Assembly (NCBI GenBank): GCA_903866285.1
Contig: CAIPMZ010000022.1
Coordinates: forward strand, 1 to 19,297
DNA from: an uncultured bacterium
GTDB lineage: Bacteria; Patescibacteriota; Minisyncoccia; Moranbacterales; GWC2-37-73
Reading direction: 5' to 3'
Length of the DNA stretch: 19,297 bases
The stretch's first letter is position 1; every line of letters begins with the position of its first letter. Below, in pieces: positions 1 through 7,264 of the stretch. The notes under the pieces were generated by a model. That model had not been told where the DNA came from, searched no databases, and was given only the letters and a program-made list of their open reading frames with translations. The position numbers and the translations under genes were made by a program.

Positions 1-2
1 CA

Positions 3-191
3 CAGGCTGATTCGATTGGTTTAATTACGGAAGAAGAGCGAAAGACGCTACTTAAAATTTTTACGAAAAGATTTTTAAGGGAAATAATTATTGAAAAGGA
101 ACATTTTTTAAAGACGAAAAGATCTTTCGAGCTCAAGAGATCCGAAGAATTAGTTGAATTTATTTGTAATTCTATTTTTAAAAAAGCTTAA
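3..191 (+). CDS. C-terminal fragment of an unknown protein
   Basis: An open frame runs from the left window edge to a TAA at 189-191, giving 62 residues with no start visible. The peptide begins QADSIGLITEEERK and ends CNSIFKKA. It is rich in Lys, Glu, Leu and Ile and looks like an amphipathic helical C-terminus. No catalytic motif or membrane segment is present. The next gene starts 15 nt later on the same strand, so the two are probably co-transcribed. The absence of stops over 63 codons and the tight spacing support it as a real gene end. I do not recognise the family. Confidence 0.6.
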   Translation, partial: QADSIGLITEEERKTLLKIFTKRFLREIIIEKEHFLKTKRSFELKRSEELVEFICNSIFKKA

Positions 192-206
192 AATATTTTA
201 AATTGT

Positions 207-2939
207 ATGGCCGATAATAAGCCCCAGCCATTTTGGCAACCATATTACGATAATTCTCGCAAAAAGGTTAAGACTGAACTTACCGGTGAGGTTGATGAAG
301 CTCAAAAAAAGAAAGAAGGCGAGCTTTTTTTAGAGATGCATACTTTTGAAGATGTCATAGAGGCAGTTAAAACGGTGGGTGATATTGTTGATTCAGCAAA
401 AGTCTATACTAGCGCTGAGCTGGAGGTTTTATTAAATGAAGTTAAAGCTGGCAAAAGCCAGCCGGATAAATTGCCTCCTGTTTTAAGGGAAGTGGTTGAG
501 AAAGCTTTAGTTGCTGAAAAAGCAGAAAAAGCCCGCTTGGAATATAAACAGAATTTAGATAATTTATTTGCAGGGTTTAATGATTTAGTTTCCGCGGATA
601 CCTTTACCGAGGTTTTTAAATCATTAAAAAATGATGCCGGACTGCCAGAGAAAGAAAAAACAGCTAAACTAATAAAGGATTATAATAAGCTAAGATTAGT
701 TTGCAATATTGATGGCAAGAGTGACCCTGATAACGGTAACGCAACTTTAGCAGAAGTTCAGGAAATTTCGGCTAAGGCCATGGCGATGCTGGAAGTTTTT
801 AAATCTGAAGTCGAGGCTTATATTTTAAAAAGTAAGCCGGATCAGGACGTAAAAGAGCTTGAGAGACGTAAATTGCAAGCGGAAAATAAGGCTAACGGTG
901 CGGAAGATGGAGAAATTATCGGAAGAGTTAAAGAGGCGATAAAGACGGGGCGAGATGCTAGGGAAGAGGAAATGGCAGCGAAAAAAGTAAGATTTGAAGC
1001 TAAAAAAAATGAATTAGCGGAAAGCAAGGCAGCAAAAGAAAAAGAAGCTGGCGTTTCAGAATTAGTGACTCGACACGAAGCGATCGTTAAAAAAATTGAG
1101 GAGCTGGACGCTTGTCGAAAGGAATATTTAGAAAAAGATTACGATAAAACGGCAGCGCTGAAAAGAATTGGGAATTTTTTTAGCGGTAATGCTGGAAAAA
1201 AGGGGGCAGCTGATGATAATTACTGGAGTAGTCAGAAAATTTCAAAAAATGATTCGGAAATTTTACATTTCAAGGAGCTTTATGAAAATAAGCTTTTAGA
1301 ACTTCAAACTTTAGTTTTAGAAGATGCTCAAAAAAGAAATCTTCCGGATAATGAATTAGCGCAGCTTTATGCCAGTTTTAGAATTGAGCAGAAAATTACC
1401 CTTGCGGATGAACATGATAAAGTTAAGGCGGATAAAATAACAGGTACTGGACAAGGTTGGGTGAAAAAGGGGGTTATGGATACTGTTGAAGGATATCAGA
1501 AATTAAATTGGAAGAAAAAATTAGTGATAGCGGCTGGTTTTGCCGGCGCTGGAGCTCTTTCTATTAGCGCTGGAACAGTTTTTGCTACCACGGTCGCTGG
1601 ACTTATTTTAGCTAGGCGAATTTTTGGCGGACTTTTAGTTGGCGTTGGTGTAAAACAAGGGCTGGAAGTTAAGGGAAAGGGCAGAGATGAAAAAGAAATT
1701 GAAAAAGAGCAGCAAGCGATGATTGAAAAAATAAAAAGCATGCCCCCCGAAGATAAGTATAAACTTCTTTTGGATAGAATGAATGATATAGTAGAAACGG
1801 ATGGGCAGGATGCACTTGGGAAAATAAAAAGTCAAGATTTTCGTCAAAATTTTACCGCTGCCACTGCTGGAATTTTCTTGGCCTCTGGTTGGGCGGCAGA
1901 ATTGGCTAAGCTGGGAGTTCATAAAATCGGGGATTATTTTGGATTAAATGGAGGTTCGAGTCACCTTGGGGCTAATTATGATCCTAATAAAATACCTAAT
2001 GCTGCAAAGCCTGGAGCGCCTGGAATTCCTAACGCTGATGCTTTGGAGAAGTCAGCAAATACTCCTCCTAAAGGAATAACAATTGAAAATGGTAGCAGTA
2101 TCGAAGCAACCTTGCGGGATTATTATCGGGTTGATAGTACCATGGACCATAAGGTTTCAGGCGCTGAAGCTCATCGTGAGTTTGTAAATTATATGAATGA
2201 TAAGATAACGGCGATGAAAACGGTACTAGCGGAGAATCCTGGAGATAGTAAAACCGCTGCAAGACTTAAGGAATATCAAGAAATGCTGAAAACTGGCAGA
2301 GCTACTGTGCATGCGGGTGATAAGATTTTTGTCGATGCCAATGGTAAATTAACTGATATTAGAGTAGATTCAAAATACGGTGATATTAAAATGCCTCATG
2401 GTGTTCATCACCACGCACCATTAGGTCATCATCATACTGCCCCTGCTCAGCACATTGAAACTCCAAGAACTGAAACTGAACTTCCCCCACCAAGTCCTGA
2501 AGATGCACCAGTAGGCTTTGAACCTAGTGGAAAACAAATTTATCTTGAAGATTTTGATAAACAACAGACAGCATCCGAACCCTTTAGAGGAGTTGTTAAT
2601 CCGGATAATGTCACAAGTCCTAGGGAAATGGCTATTGGTCTTACGCTTCTTGCTGGCACTATTTTCGGATATAATAAAAACATTAAGCAGTTTGTTGAAG
2701 GAAATGAACATGAAAAAGCATTGCGCGAACTTAGACGAGGACTTTTTAAAAGTTCAGAAGAATTTAAACTTCATCGCACAGATAAGATTGTTGACCTGGT
2801 AAAAAATAAGAGTGAAATTTTTTCTCCAAAGGGTAAAAAGATGCTGAAAGAACTTTTGAAAATAAAAGAATTTAGGAGTGATAAAAATAGTAACGTTGAG
2901 GAAGCTACCAGGGGAATTATAACTAAATTAGCTGCCTAA
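207..2939 (+). CDS. Large coiled-coil membrane protein, CPR-type, unknown function
   Basis: A 910-residue protein that I cannot assign to a characterised family. Residues 1-430 are highly charged and helical, with long Lys/Glu/Ala-rich stretches typical of coiled coil (for example around 170-290). Residues about 439-483 form a Gly/Ala-rich hydrophobic pair of segments (LVIAAGFAGAGAL, then TVAGLILARR), followed by a basic/acidic linker. A second hydrophobic stretch lies at about 548-570 (FTAATAGIFLASGWAAEL) and a third at about 808-823 (MAIGLTLLAGTIFGY). Residues 732-749 form a His-rich patch (HHHAPLGHHH) inside a Pro-rich linker. The C-terminus (about 830-910) is again charged and helical. 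The start at 207 follows an A/T-rich leader without a Shine-Dalgarno. It heads a same-strand run ending in the VirD4-like ATPase, so a scaffold or envelope role beside that ATPase is possible, but this is inference from position only. Confidence 0.85.
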   Translation: MADNKPQPFWQPYYDNSRKKVKTELTGEVDEAQKKKEGELFLEMHTFEDVIEAVKTVGDIVDSAKVYTSAELEVLLNEVKAGKSQPDKLPPVLREVVEKALVAEKAEKARLEYKQNLDNLFAGFNDLVSADTFTEVFKSLKNDAGLPEKEKTAKLIKDYNKLRLVCNIDGKSDPDNGNATLAEVQEISAKAMAMLEVFKSEVEAYILKSKPDQDVKELERRKLQAENKANGAEDGEIIGRVKEAIKTGRDAREEEMAAKKVRFEAKKNELAESKAAKEKEAGVSELVTRHEAIVKKIEELDACRKEYLEKDYDKTAALKRIGNFFSGNAGKKGAADDNYWSSQKISKNDSEILHFKELYENKLLELQTLVLEDAQKRNLPDNELAQLYASFRIEQKITLADEHDKVKADKITGTGQGWVKKGVMDTVEGYQKLNWKKKLVIAAGFAGAGALSISAGTVFATTVAGLILARRIFGGLLVGVGVKQGLEVKGKGRDEKEIEKEQQAMIEKIKSMPPEDKYKLLLDRMNDIVETDGQDALGKIKSQDFRQNFTAATAGIFLASGWAAELAKLGVHKIGDYFGLNGGSSHLGANYDPNKIPNAAKPGAPGIPNADALEKSANTPPKGITIENGSSIEATLRDYYRVDSTMDHKVSGAEAHREFVNYMNDKITAMKTVLAENPGDSKTAARLKEYQEMLKTGRATVHAGDKIFVDANGKLTDIRVDSKYGDIKMPHGVHHHAPLGHHHTAPAQHIETPRTETELPPPSPEDAPVGFEPSGKQIYLEDFDKQQTASEPFRGVVNPDNVTSPREMAIGLTLLAGTIFGYNKNIKQFVEGNEHEKALRELRRGLFKSSEEFKLHRTDKIVDLVKNKSEIFSPKGKKMLKELLKIKEFRSDKNSNVEEATRGIITKLAA

Positions 2940-2961
2940 AATAAATAATTATAAAAAAAAT

Positions 2962-3288
2962 ATGACAGATCAAAACGAAGAAATAACTAGTTCACAACAG
3001 CAGGCGCTTTCGCAATTAGTAAAAGACCTGGGGATTGATAGCCTGCCAGAGGATAAACAAAATGAACTCATTATTAAAATGACGGAAATTTTGCTCAAGC
3101 GAATTTTTTTGGAGACCATGGAAAGGCTGGGAGAGCAAGGCCGGGAGGAATATGAAAAAATGTCCGAAGGTCAGGTTGAACCAGAGCAGGTGGCCGCTTT
3201 TTTTAAAGAGAAAATTCGAAATTACGACGAACTAGTCGACGCTATCGTAAAAGATTTCCGCGAAGAAATGCTTTCGGCAAACGCCTAA
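2962..3288 (+). CDS. Small acidic helical protein, DUF5663-like
   Basis: A 108-residue, mostly acidic, all-helical protein. The central part (residues about 13-50) reads SQLVKDLGIDSLPEDKQNEL followed by a helix containing LLKRIFLETMERL. This matches my recollection of the CPR-enriched domain DUF5663 (a short two- or three-helix unit with an LPE-K motif), recalled from memory rather than searched. The C-terminal part has a further Glu/Asp-rich helix. There is no membrane segment or signal peptide. It starts 22 nt after the 910-aa membrane protein, with A-rich sequence just before the ATG, and is probably in the same operon. Function is unknown. The four-helix-bundle cassette lies immediately downstream. 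Confidence 0.8.
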   Translation: MTDQNEEITSSQQQALSQLVKDLGIDSLPEDKQNELIIKMTEILLKRIFLETMERLGEQGREEYEKMSEGQVEPEQVAAFFKEKIRNYDELVDAIVKDFREEMLSANA

Positions 3289-3298
3289 GAAATGGAAC

Positions 3299-3321
3299 AT
3301 AGAACATAGAACATGGAGCAT
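3299..3321. repeat. Left inverted arm of IVP-type cassette
   Basis: Built from tandem GAACATA-like units. 3299-3313 is exactly complementary to 3775-3789, and 3311-3321 to 3760-3770 with one mismatch. It begins about 10 nt after the stop of the DUF5663-like gene. It is followed by degenerate GAAATGCA/ACAAAACAT words up to about 3355 that look like decayed further units. Confidence 0.7.
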
Positions 3322-3388
3322 GAAATGCAGAATACGAAATGCACAAAACATACAACAGGATGCGAAGTAAATATAAAATAAAATAGCG

Positions 3389-3757
3389 ATGGCGGAGAAA
3401 TTTCATGATATTTTAAAAAGGAAGGCTGATAGATATGCATATCAGGTTTATGCTGTTACGCAAAACTTTCCAAGGGATGAAATATATGGAATAACCTCAC
3501 AACTCAGAAGATCTGCACTTTCAGTAGTCTTGAATTACATTGAAGGTTATGCAAGAATTGGAGAAGTACAATATCGAAATTTTTTGCGGATGTCTTTTGG
3601 GTCATTAAAAGAATCGCAATATTTAGTGGAATTTTCTTTGAGAGAAAAATATTTAAGTGAAAATGAATATGAGGAATTAATAAATCTAGCAAGTGAACTT
3701 GGGGCAATGCTCTGGTCAATAATTGATAGTATTGATCAGAAACACGGAAAGAAGTAA
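3389..3757 (+). CDS. Four-helix-bundle protein, 23S rRNA intervening-sequence-protein family
   Basis: A 122-residue protein of the S23/IVP family (TIGR02436-type four-helix bundle). Diagnostic positions are visible: FPRDEIYGITSQLRRSALSV in the region 27-46, the following N-IEGYAR, then YRNFLRMSFGSLKESQYLVE before the last helices. Length is typical of the family (about 115-130). Homologues are encoded inside 23S rRNA intervening sequences of some bacteria and as stand-alone genes in many others; a related fold serves as the Avd accessory protein of diversity-generating retroelements. Molecular function is not established. Here the gene sits between inverted arms in a protein-coding neighbourhood, with neither an rRNA nor a reverse transcriptase visible. 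The start at 3389 lies after an A/T-rich leader without a Shine-Dalgarno. Confidence 0.9.
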   Translation: MAEKFHDILKRKADRYAYQVYAVTQNFPRDEIYGITSQLRRSALSVVLNYIEGYARIGEVQYRNFLRMSFGSLKESQYLVEFSLREKYLSENEYEELINLASELGAMLWSIIDSIDQKHGKK

Positions 3758-3759
3758 TA

Positions 3760-3789
3760 ATGTTCCATGTTGTGTGTTCTATGTTCTAT
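3760..3789. repeat. Right inverted arm of IVP-type cassette
   Basis: It starts 3 nt after the stop of the four-helix-bundle gene and contains the complements of both left-arm segments (3760-3770 and 3775-3789), separated by a 4-nt spacer that has no counterpart on the left. The right edge lies 10 nt before the start codon of the next gene at 3800, so the cassette supplies most of that gene's leader. Confidence 0.7.
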
Positions 3790-3799
3790 AAAGAATTCT

Positions 3800-4237
3800 A
3801 TGCTGAAATCAAACCTAGAACCAATTGATGATAGGGATTTGGATTTAGAAAAGAAGCTTGGAAAAAGCTCGTCTGAAAAGCCTGCTGCGCAAGAAGCGCC
3901 AGTTTTTGCGGTGGAAAAAGAAGCTCCGACAGAGATTAGCTCGGCGGAAAAAGACAGCGCTTATGGAAAAATTCTTTCGAAAGTTCAAACACAAGCGACC
4001 AATGAACCTGATCAATCCGAAGTTTCTCGCGATGCGCAGGTAGGTTTTGAAAAAAATAACGCCGAAGGACAAGTTAGCCATTTGCTAGACTTGGCTCAAC
4101 AAAAAGGGGTGGTGCACGCGGTCAAAGTTGCCCGTCACATGGAAGATAACTATATTCTCGACACTTTCCACAACAAACTCCTCGCCGATGAACTGCACGC
4201 CGCCTTAGTAACAAGGGGGATGATCAAAGAGTTATAA
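3800..4237 (+). CDS. Conserved CPR-type protein of unknown function
   Basis: A 145-residue soluble protein starting MLKSNLEPIDDRDLDLEK. An upstream in-frame ATG at 3767 would add 11 residues, but that stretch lies inside the cassette's right inverted repeat, so I chose 3800. Residues about 10-95 are polar, acidic and low in complexity, probably disordered. The C-terminal 50 residues are compact and conserved-looking (HLLDLAQQKGVVHAVKVARH, then a DTFHN-KLLADELH-AL helix). I remember this ending from other CPR proteins but know no function. No membrane segment or enzyme motif is seen. It lies between the DUF5663-like gene and the ATPase, on the same strand, about 300 nt before the ATPase. Confidence 0.75.
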   Translation: MLKSNLEPIDDRDLDLEKKLGKSSSEKPAAQEAPVFAVEKEAPTEISSAEKDSAYGKILSKVQTQATNEPDQSEVSRDAQVGFEKNNAEGQVSHLLDLAQQKGVVHAVKVARHMEDNYILDTFHNKLLADELHAALVTRGMIKEL

Positions 4238-4457
4238 AGTTGAAAGTAGAATAGTGCAAAAATCCTAATTTCTAATATTTATATTTTTGAATTCCTGTAT
4301 TCCCTCTCCGCACATTGCGCAGTGCGTAGGCAAAAGACGAACGATGAGCGTTAAAAAATTTTAAAACGCAGTGAGGTCAGCAGGCCGAACGGAGTGGAAA
4401 TTTTAGCGAAGAGCGAAGTCTTTGCCCCAGCAACAAGCACGTGCGGGATTTCTTTTG

Positions 4458-4483
4458 TAACTTTTCTATTAAAAGAAAAGTTA
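4458..4483. repeat. Perfect 10-bp hairpin upstream of the ATPase gene
   Basis: TAACTTTTCT at 4458-4467 and AGAAAAGTTA at 4474-4483 are exact complements around a 6-nt ATTAAA loop. The hairpin is not followed by a T run, so a classical terminator is unlikely. It lies just before the possible promoter of the ATPase gene. Confidence 0.6.
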
Positions 4484-4487
4484 ACCC

Positions 4488-4518
4488 TTGAATTTTATAC
4501 TCGAATATTTTGTAAAAT
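4488..4518 (+). promoter_or_regulatory. Possible promoter of the ATPase gene
   Basis: TTGAAT at 4488-4493 could be a -35 and TAAAAT at 4513-4518, preceded by TG, a -10. The 19-bp spacer is longer than ideal and the whole area is A/T-rich, so this is a weak call. Confidence 0.3.
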
Positions 4519-4539
4519 TAAAAAAAATAAAAAAAATAA

Positions 4540-7026
4540 ATGGATATTTTAGACCTTAATACAATCTTAATTCCCCTGGCCTGGCTTTTTTCGGTGGCGG
4601 CGATTAGCAGTGGGGCCTTTTTGATTTTACGAAGTTTTTTAAATTTTCGGGCCCAAATAAATCGCAGTATGAATATGGATTTAGAAGTGGTGCGGGTGAC
4701 GAAAATTTTTAAGGATAAAAGTGAAACTCAGTCGCGAGATAGCGCAGCTTGGAAAGAGGAAATTGGTTCAATGGAACAACTCCTCGGAGCACTAGCTAAT
4801 ATTAAAGAAAAAAAATCTATTTTAGGTCATTTTCTATATAGCGAACCATACATCGCCCTGGAAATAGCGAATCCTTCCAACAGCGAAGAAATCTTTTTCT
4901 ATTTATCGGTGCCGAGAAAATTTCGCGAGAGTATTGAAAAACAAATTCATAGTTATTTTCCGCACGCTTCGGTAGAAAAAGTTCCTGAATATACGATTTT
5001 TGCGCCAGGCAGTTTTACGGCTTCAGCGGCTTTGACCTTGAAAAAAAGTTACGCTTTGCCGGTGACGACTTATGAAAATATGGAAGTTGATCCGCTTAAT
5101 GAAATTTCTAACGCGCTTAGTAAATTGGAGACGATTGATGAAGGCGCGGTTATCCAGTTAATTTTGCGTCCAGCTGGAAAAGGTTGGCGAAAACTTGGGA
5201 AGGGTATTGCGCATAAGATGCAACAAGGTAAGCAACTAAAAGATGCCCACAATGCTTCTTTAGTTATGGAATTAGGGAAGGGCGTCGTGCAAGTCGTAAG
5301 AAGCAAGCCTGATGAGGAGCCGTTTAAACAAAAGGAGATGGTTCAGCTGACCCCAGAGGAACAAGAATTATTAAAGCGCATTGAAACTAAATCGAATAAA
5401 GTTGGTTTTCGCACGAATATTCGCCTGCTTTCTTCAGCTAAAACTCAGCAGCGCGCGGATGAAATTTTAGCCCACTTAGAAAATTCTTTTGCCCAATTTG
5501 AAAATCACGAAGTTAATCATTTTATTATTAAAAAAAGAATTAAGGGTAAAAAGATTGCTTACGATTATATTTTCCGAAATTTCGACGAAGAAAATTCGGT
5601 TATCCTTTCGACCGAGGAAATTTCGAGTATTTTTCATTTCCCAATTTCGACCACGGAAACCCCGAAAATTAAATGGCTAAAATCTGGAGCAGCGCCACCA
5701 CCCCTAAATATTCCAGCTACGGGAATCTTATTGGGCTACAATGATTATCGCGGTTTAAAAACTGAAATTCGTTTGGCGGATAGCGATCGTCGGCGACATC
5801 TTTATACGATCGGCCAAACTGGAACAGGAAAATCAAACTTTTTGCAAGAAATGGCTAAGCAAGATGCTAGAAATGGCAAGGGCTTTTGTTTTATTGATCC
5901 GCATGGGGATGCGATTGAGGACATCCTGACTGCTATTCCAAAAGAGCGCGCTGAAGACGTGATAATTTTTGACCCATCTGATGTTGAGCGTCCTTTCGGA
6001 CTTAATATGTTGGAATATGACCCAGCGCATCCAGAGCAGAAAACTTTTGTAATTAATGAAATGATTGGCATTTTTGACCAGCTCTATGATTTGAAAGCCA
6101 CCGGTGGGCCGATGTTTGAACAATATGTTCGCAACGCGATGCTCCTGATTATGGAAGATCCTGAATCGGGTAGTACGTTAATGGAAATTTCTAAGGTTTT
6201 GGCGGATGAAGATTTTCGAAAAATGAAACTTGCCAAGTGTAAAAATCCGGTCGTTTCAGATTTTTGGATTAAGGAGGCAGAGAAGGCTGGGGGCGATGCG
6301 GCTTTAGCGAATATGGTGCCGTATATTACTTCGAAGCTGACAACCTTTATTTCTAATGATATGATGCGTCCGATTATCGCCCAGCAGAAAAGCACGCTCA
6401 ATTTTCGCGAGATTATGGACAGTGGAAAAATTTTATTAGTTAAACTTTCTAAGGGCAAGATCGGTGAGATCAATGCGCATTTATTAGGAATGGTGATTGT
6501 CGGAAAAATTTTAATGAACGCCTTGGCGCGCGGCGATATGCCGGAGGATCAAAGGCGGGATTTTTATCTATATCTCGATGAATTCCAAAATGTCACAACC
6601 AATTCAATTTCGCAAATTCTTTCAGAAGCCCGAAAATATCGACTATGTTTAATTATTGCCCATCAATTCATTGGACAGCTCAGCGAAGAAATTTCCAAGG
6701 CCGTGTTTGGTAATGTTGGTTCGATGGTTGCGCTACGGGTTGGCTCGGAAGATGGAGAGTTTCTCGAAAAACAATTTTTGCCAGTCTTTACCTTGAACGA
6801 TTTAGTTAACGTCGATAATTATAAAGGTTTTGCGAAAGTTTTACTCAATGGAGAACTTTCTAAACCTTTTAACGTTAATTTTTATCCGCCGACGCATGGC
6901 AATCAGGAAATTGCTAACTATCTCAAAGAGCTTTCTCGTCTCAAATATGGTCGCGATGCTGATATCGTCAACCGCGAAATTATGGAGCGTGCCAAATTCG
7001 CCAGGCAAGCCAGTGCAGGTTTCTAG
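4540..7026 (+). CDS. Membrane-anchored VirD4/HerA-like DNA-translocase ATPase
   Basis: An 828-residue P-loop ATPase of the type IV coupling protein/HerA superfamily (DUF87/TraM-recognition type). Residues about 10-37 form an N-terminal membrane segment. Residues 40-400 are a mixed domain likely unique to the CPR subfamily. The motor follows: Walker A GQTGTGKS at 425-432, FIDPHGD at 451-457 and Walker B LYLDEFQN with D680/E681, then an AHQF segment at about 706-709 typical of VirD4/TraD-like proteins. Such ATPases hydrolyse ATP to move DNA or protein substrates at the inner membrane. No other type IV secretion genes (VirB4, VirB6, relaxase) are in the window, so the partner machinery is unknown. 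Upstream same-strand genes encode membrane and helical proteins and may be partners. It is convergent with the next gene across a strong terminator. Confidence 0.9.
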   Translation: MDILDLNTILIPLAWLFSVAAISSGAFLILRSFLNFRAQINRSMNMDLEVVRVTKIFKDKSETQSRDSAAWKEEIGSMEQLLGALANIKEKKSILGHFLYSEPYIALEIANPSNSEEIFFYLSVPRKFRESIEKQIHSYFPHASVEKVPEYTIFAPGSFTASAALTLKKSYALPVTTYENMEVDPLNEISNALSKLETIDEGAVIQLILRPAGKGWRKLGKGIAHKMQQGKQLKDAHNASLVMELGKGVVQVVRSKPDEEPFKQKEMVQLTPEEQELLKRIETKSNKVGFRTNIRLLSSAKTQQRADEILAHLENSFAQFENHEVNHFIIKKRIKGKKIAYDYIFRNFDEENSVILSTEEISSIFHFPISTTETPKIKWLKSGAAPPPLNIPATGILLGYNDYRGLKTEIRLADSDRRRHLYTIGQTGTGKSNFLQEMAKQDARNGKGFCFIDPHGDAIEDILTAIPKERAEDVIIFDPSDVERPFGLNMLEYDPAHPEQKTFVINEMIGIFDQLYDLKATGGPMFEQYVRNAMLLIMEDPESGSTLMEISKVLADEDFRKMKLAKCKNPVVSDFWIKEAEKAGGDAALANMVPYITSKLTTFISNDMMRPIIAQQKSTLNFREIMDSGKILLVKLSKGKIGEINAHLLGMVIVGKILMNALARGDMPEDQRRDFYLYLDEFQNVTTNSISQILSEARKYRLCLIIAHQFIGQLSEEISKAVFGNVGSMVALRVGSEDGEFLEKQFLPVFTLNDLVNVDNYKGFAKVLLNGELSKPFNVNFYPPTHGNQEIANYLKELSRLKYGRDADIVNREIMERAKFARQASAGF

Positions 7027-7049
7027 CCCCAATGGCATTTGCCACGGGG
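7027..7049. other. Stem-loop immediately after the ATPase stop codon
   Basis: CCCC at 7027-7030 pairs with GGGG at 7046-7049, and TGGCA at 7033-7037 with TGCCA at 7040-7044, with a 2-nt bulge on one side and a 1-nt bulge on the other. The stem starts at the base after the TAG. There is no T run behind it. It could protect the mRNA 3' end. Confidence 0.45.
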
Positions 7050-7101
7050 TAAACTTTCTTAGGCTTTAGCTTTTTAGCTTCTTGGGTTAGTATTTTTTTA
7101 G

Positions 7102-7162
7102 TGTCATCTTGAGCGTAGTTTTTCCCGCCTTGGGCGGGAAAAACGAAGTCGAAAGATCTGAG
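7102..7162. repeat. Interspersed repeat, copy A, split by a GC-rich hairpin
   Basis: The ends match copy B at 10035-10092: TGTCATCTTGAGCG on the left and AGTCGAAAGATCTGAG on the right. The middle is a perfect 12-bp hairpin, GTTTTTCCCGCC at 7118-7129 and its complement at 7133-7144 with a 3-nt loop. This hairpin is unrelated in sequence to the one in copy B. Confidence 0.7.
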
Positions 7163-7184
7163 TCAAAAACTTTCCAGACAAGAC

Positions 7185-7221
7185 AAAAAAATCCTACTTC
7201 TTTTGAAGTAGGATTTTTTTT
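7185..7221. terminator. Bidirectional rho-independent terminator
   Basis: TCCTACTTC at 7192-7200 pairs perfectly with GAAGTAGGA at 7205-7213 around a TTTT loop. A run of seven A precedes the stem and eight T follow it, so it can terminate transcription on either strand. It lies between the convergent ATPase gene and the minus-strand 863-aa gene. Confidence 0.9.
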
Positions 7222-7264
7222 GAGGATAGGATAAAAAAATGGCGAAGTTACAATTTTATCTCCT

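Larger units (their letters stand above)
3299..3789. mobile_element. Putative IVP-type cassette bounded by inverted repeats
   Basis: A roughly 490-bp unit holding one four-helix-bundle gene between inverted arms. The outer arms are a perfect 15-bp inverted repeat, ATAGAACATAGAACA at 3299-3313 and its complement at 3775-3789. Inside them is a second near-perfect pair, ACATGGAGCAT at 3311-3321 and ATGTTCCATGT at 3760-3770 (10 of 11). Folded as RNA, the arms would form a long terminal stem with the gene in the loop, which resembles the layout of 23S rRNA intervening sequences. No rRNA is nearby. The unit sits between two genes of an apparently continuous run. That it is mobile is inference; no target-site duplication was identified. 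Confidence 0.45.
4238..4539. other. 302-bp spacer with inverted repeats, no gene
   Basis: No ORF of credible length and no tRNA-like fold is seen. The middle contains GC-richer, repeat-like sequence (GAGCG, GCGAAGAGCGAAGTC) unlike the flanking A/T-rich DNA. It is bounded by a long-range inverted pair: GGCAAAAGAC at 4329-4338 and GTCTTTGCC at 4418-4426, identical apart from one extra A. A small CGCAC/GTGCG hairpin lies near 4311-4328. These features suggest an interspersed repeat or a structured RNA leader. Confidence 0.5.

Noticed and set aside
2518..2802. 94-aa open frame on the plus strand
   Set aside because: It overlaps the 910-aa gene in another frame and the longer frame continues without interruption; no frameshift is needed.
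3291..3355. CRISPR-like tandem repeats
   Set aside because: The GAACATA-type units are only about 7 bp, degenerate, and lack spacers of regular length.
3389..3757. Diversity-generating retroelement with an Avd protein
   Set aside because: The four-helix-bundle protein is related to Avd, but no reverse transcriptase or template/variable repeat pair is in the window.
3767..3799. Upstream ATG extending the 145-aa protein by 11 residues
   Set aside because: The extension is encoded by the right inverted arm of the IVP-type cassette and would be an accident of insertion; 3800 follows the arm.
4311..4445. tRNA or small structured RNA gene
   Set aside because: GC-richer and partly self-complementary, but no cloverleaf with T-arm and acceptor stem could be drawn; kept only as a repeat-like block.
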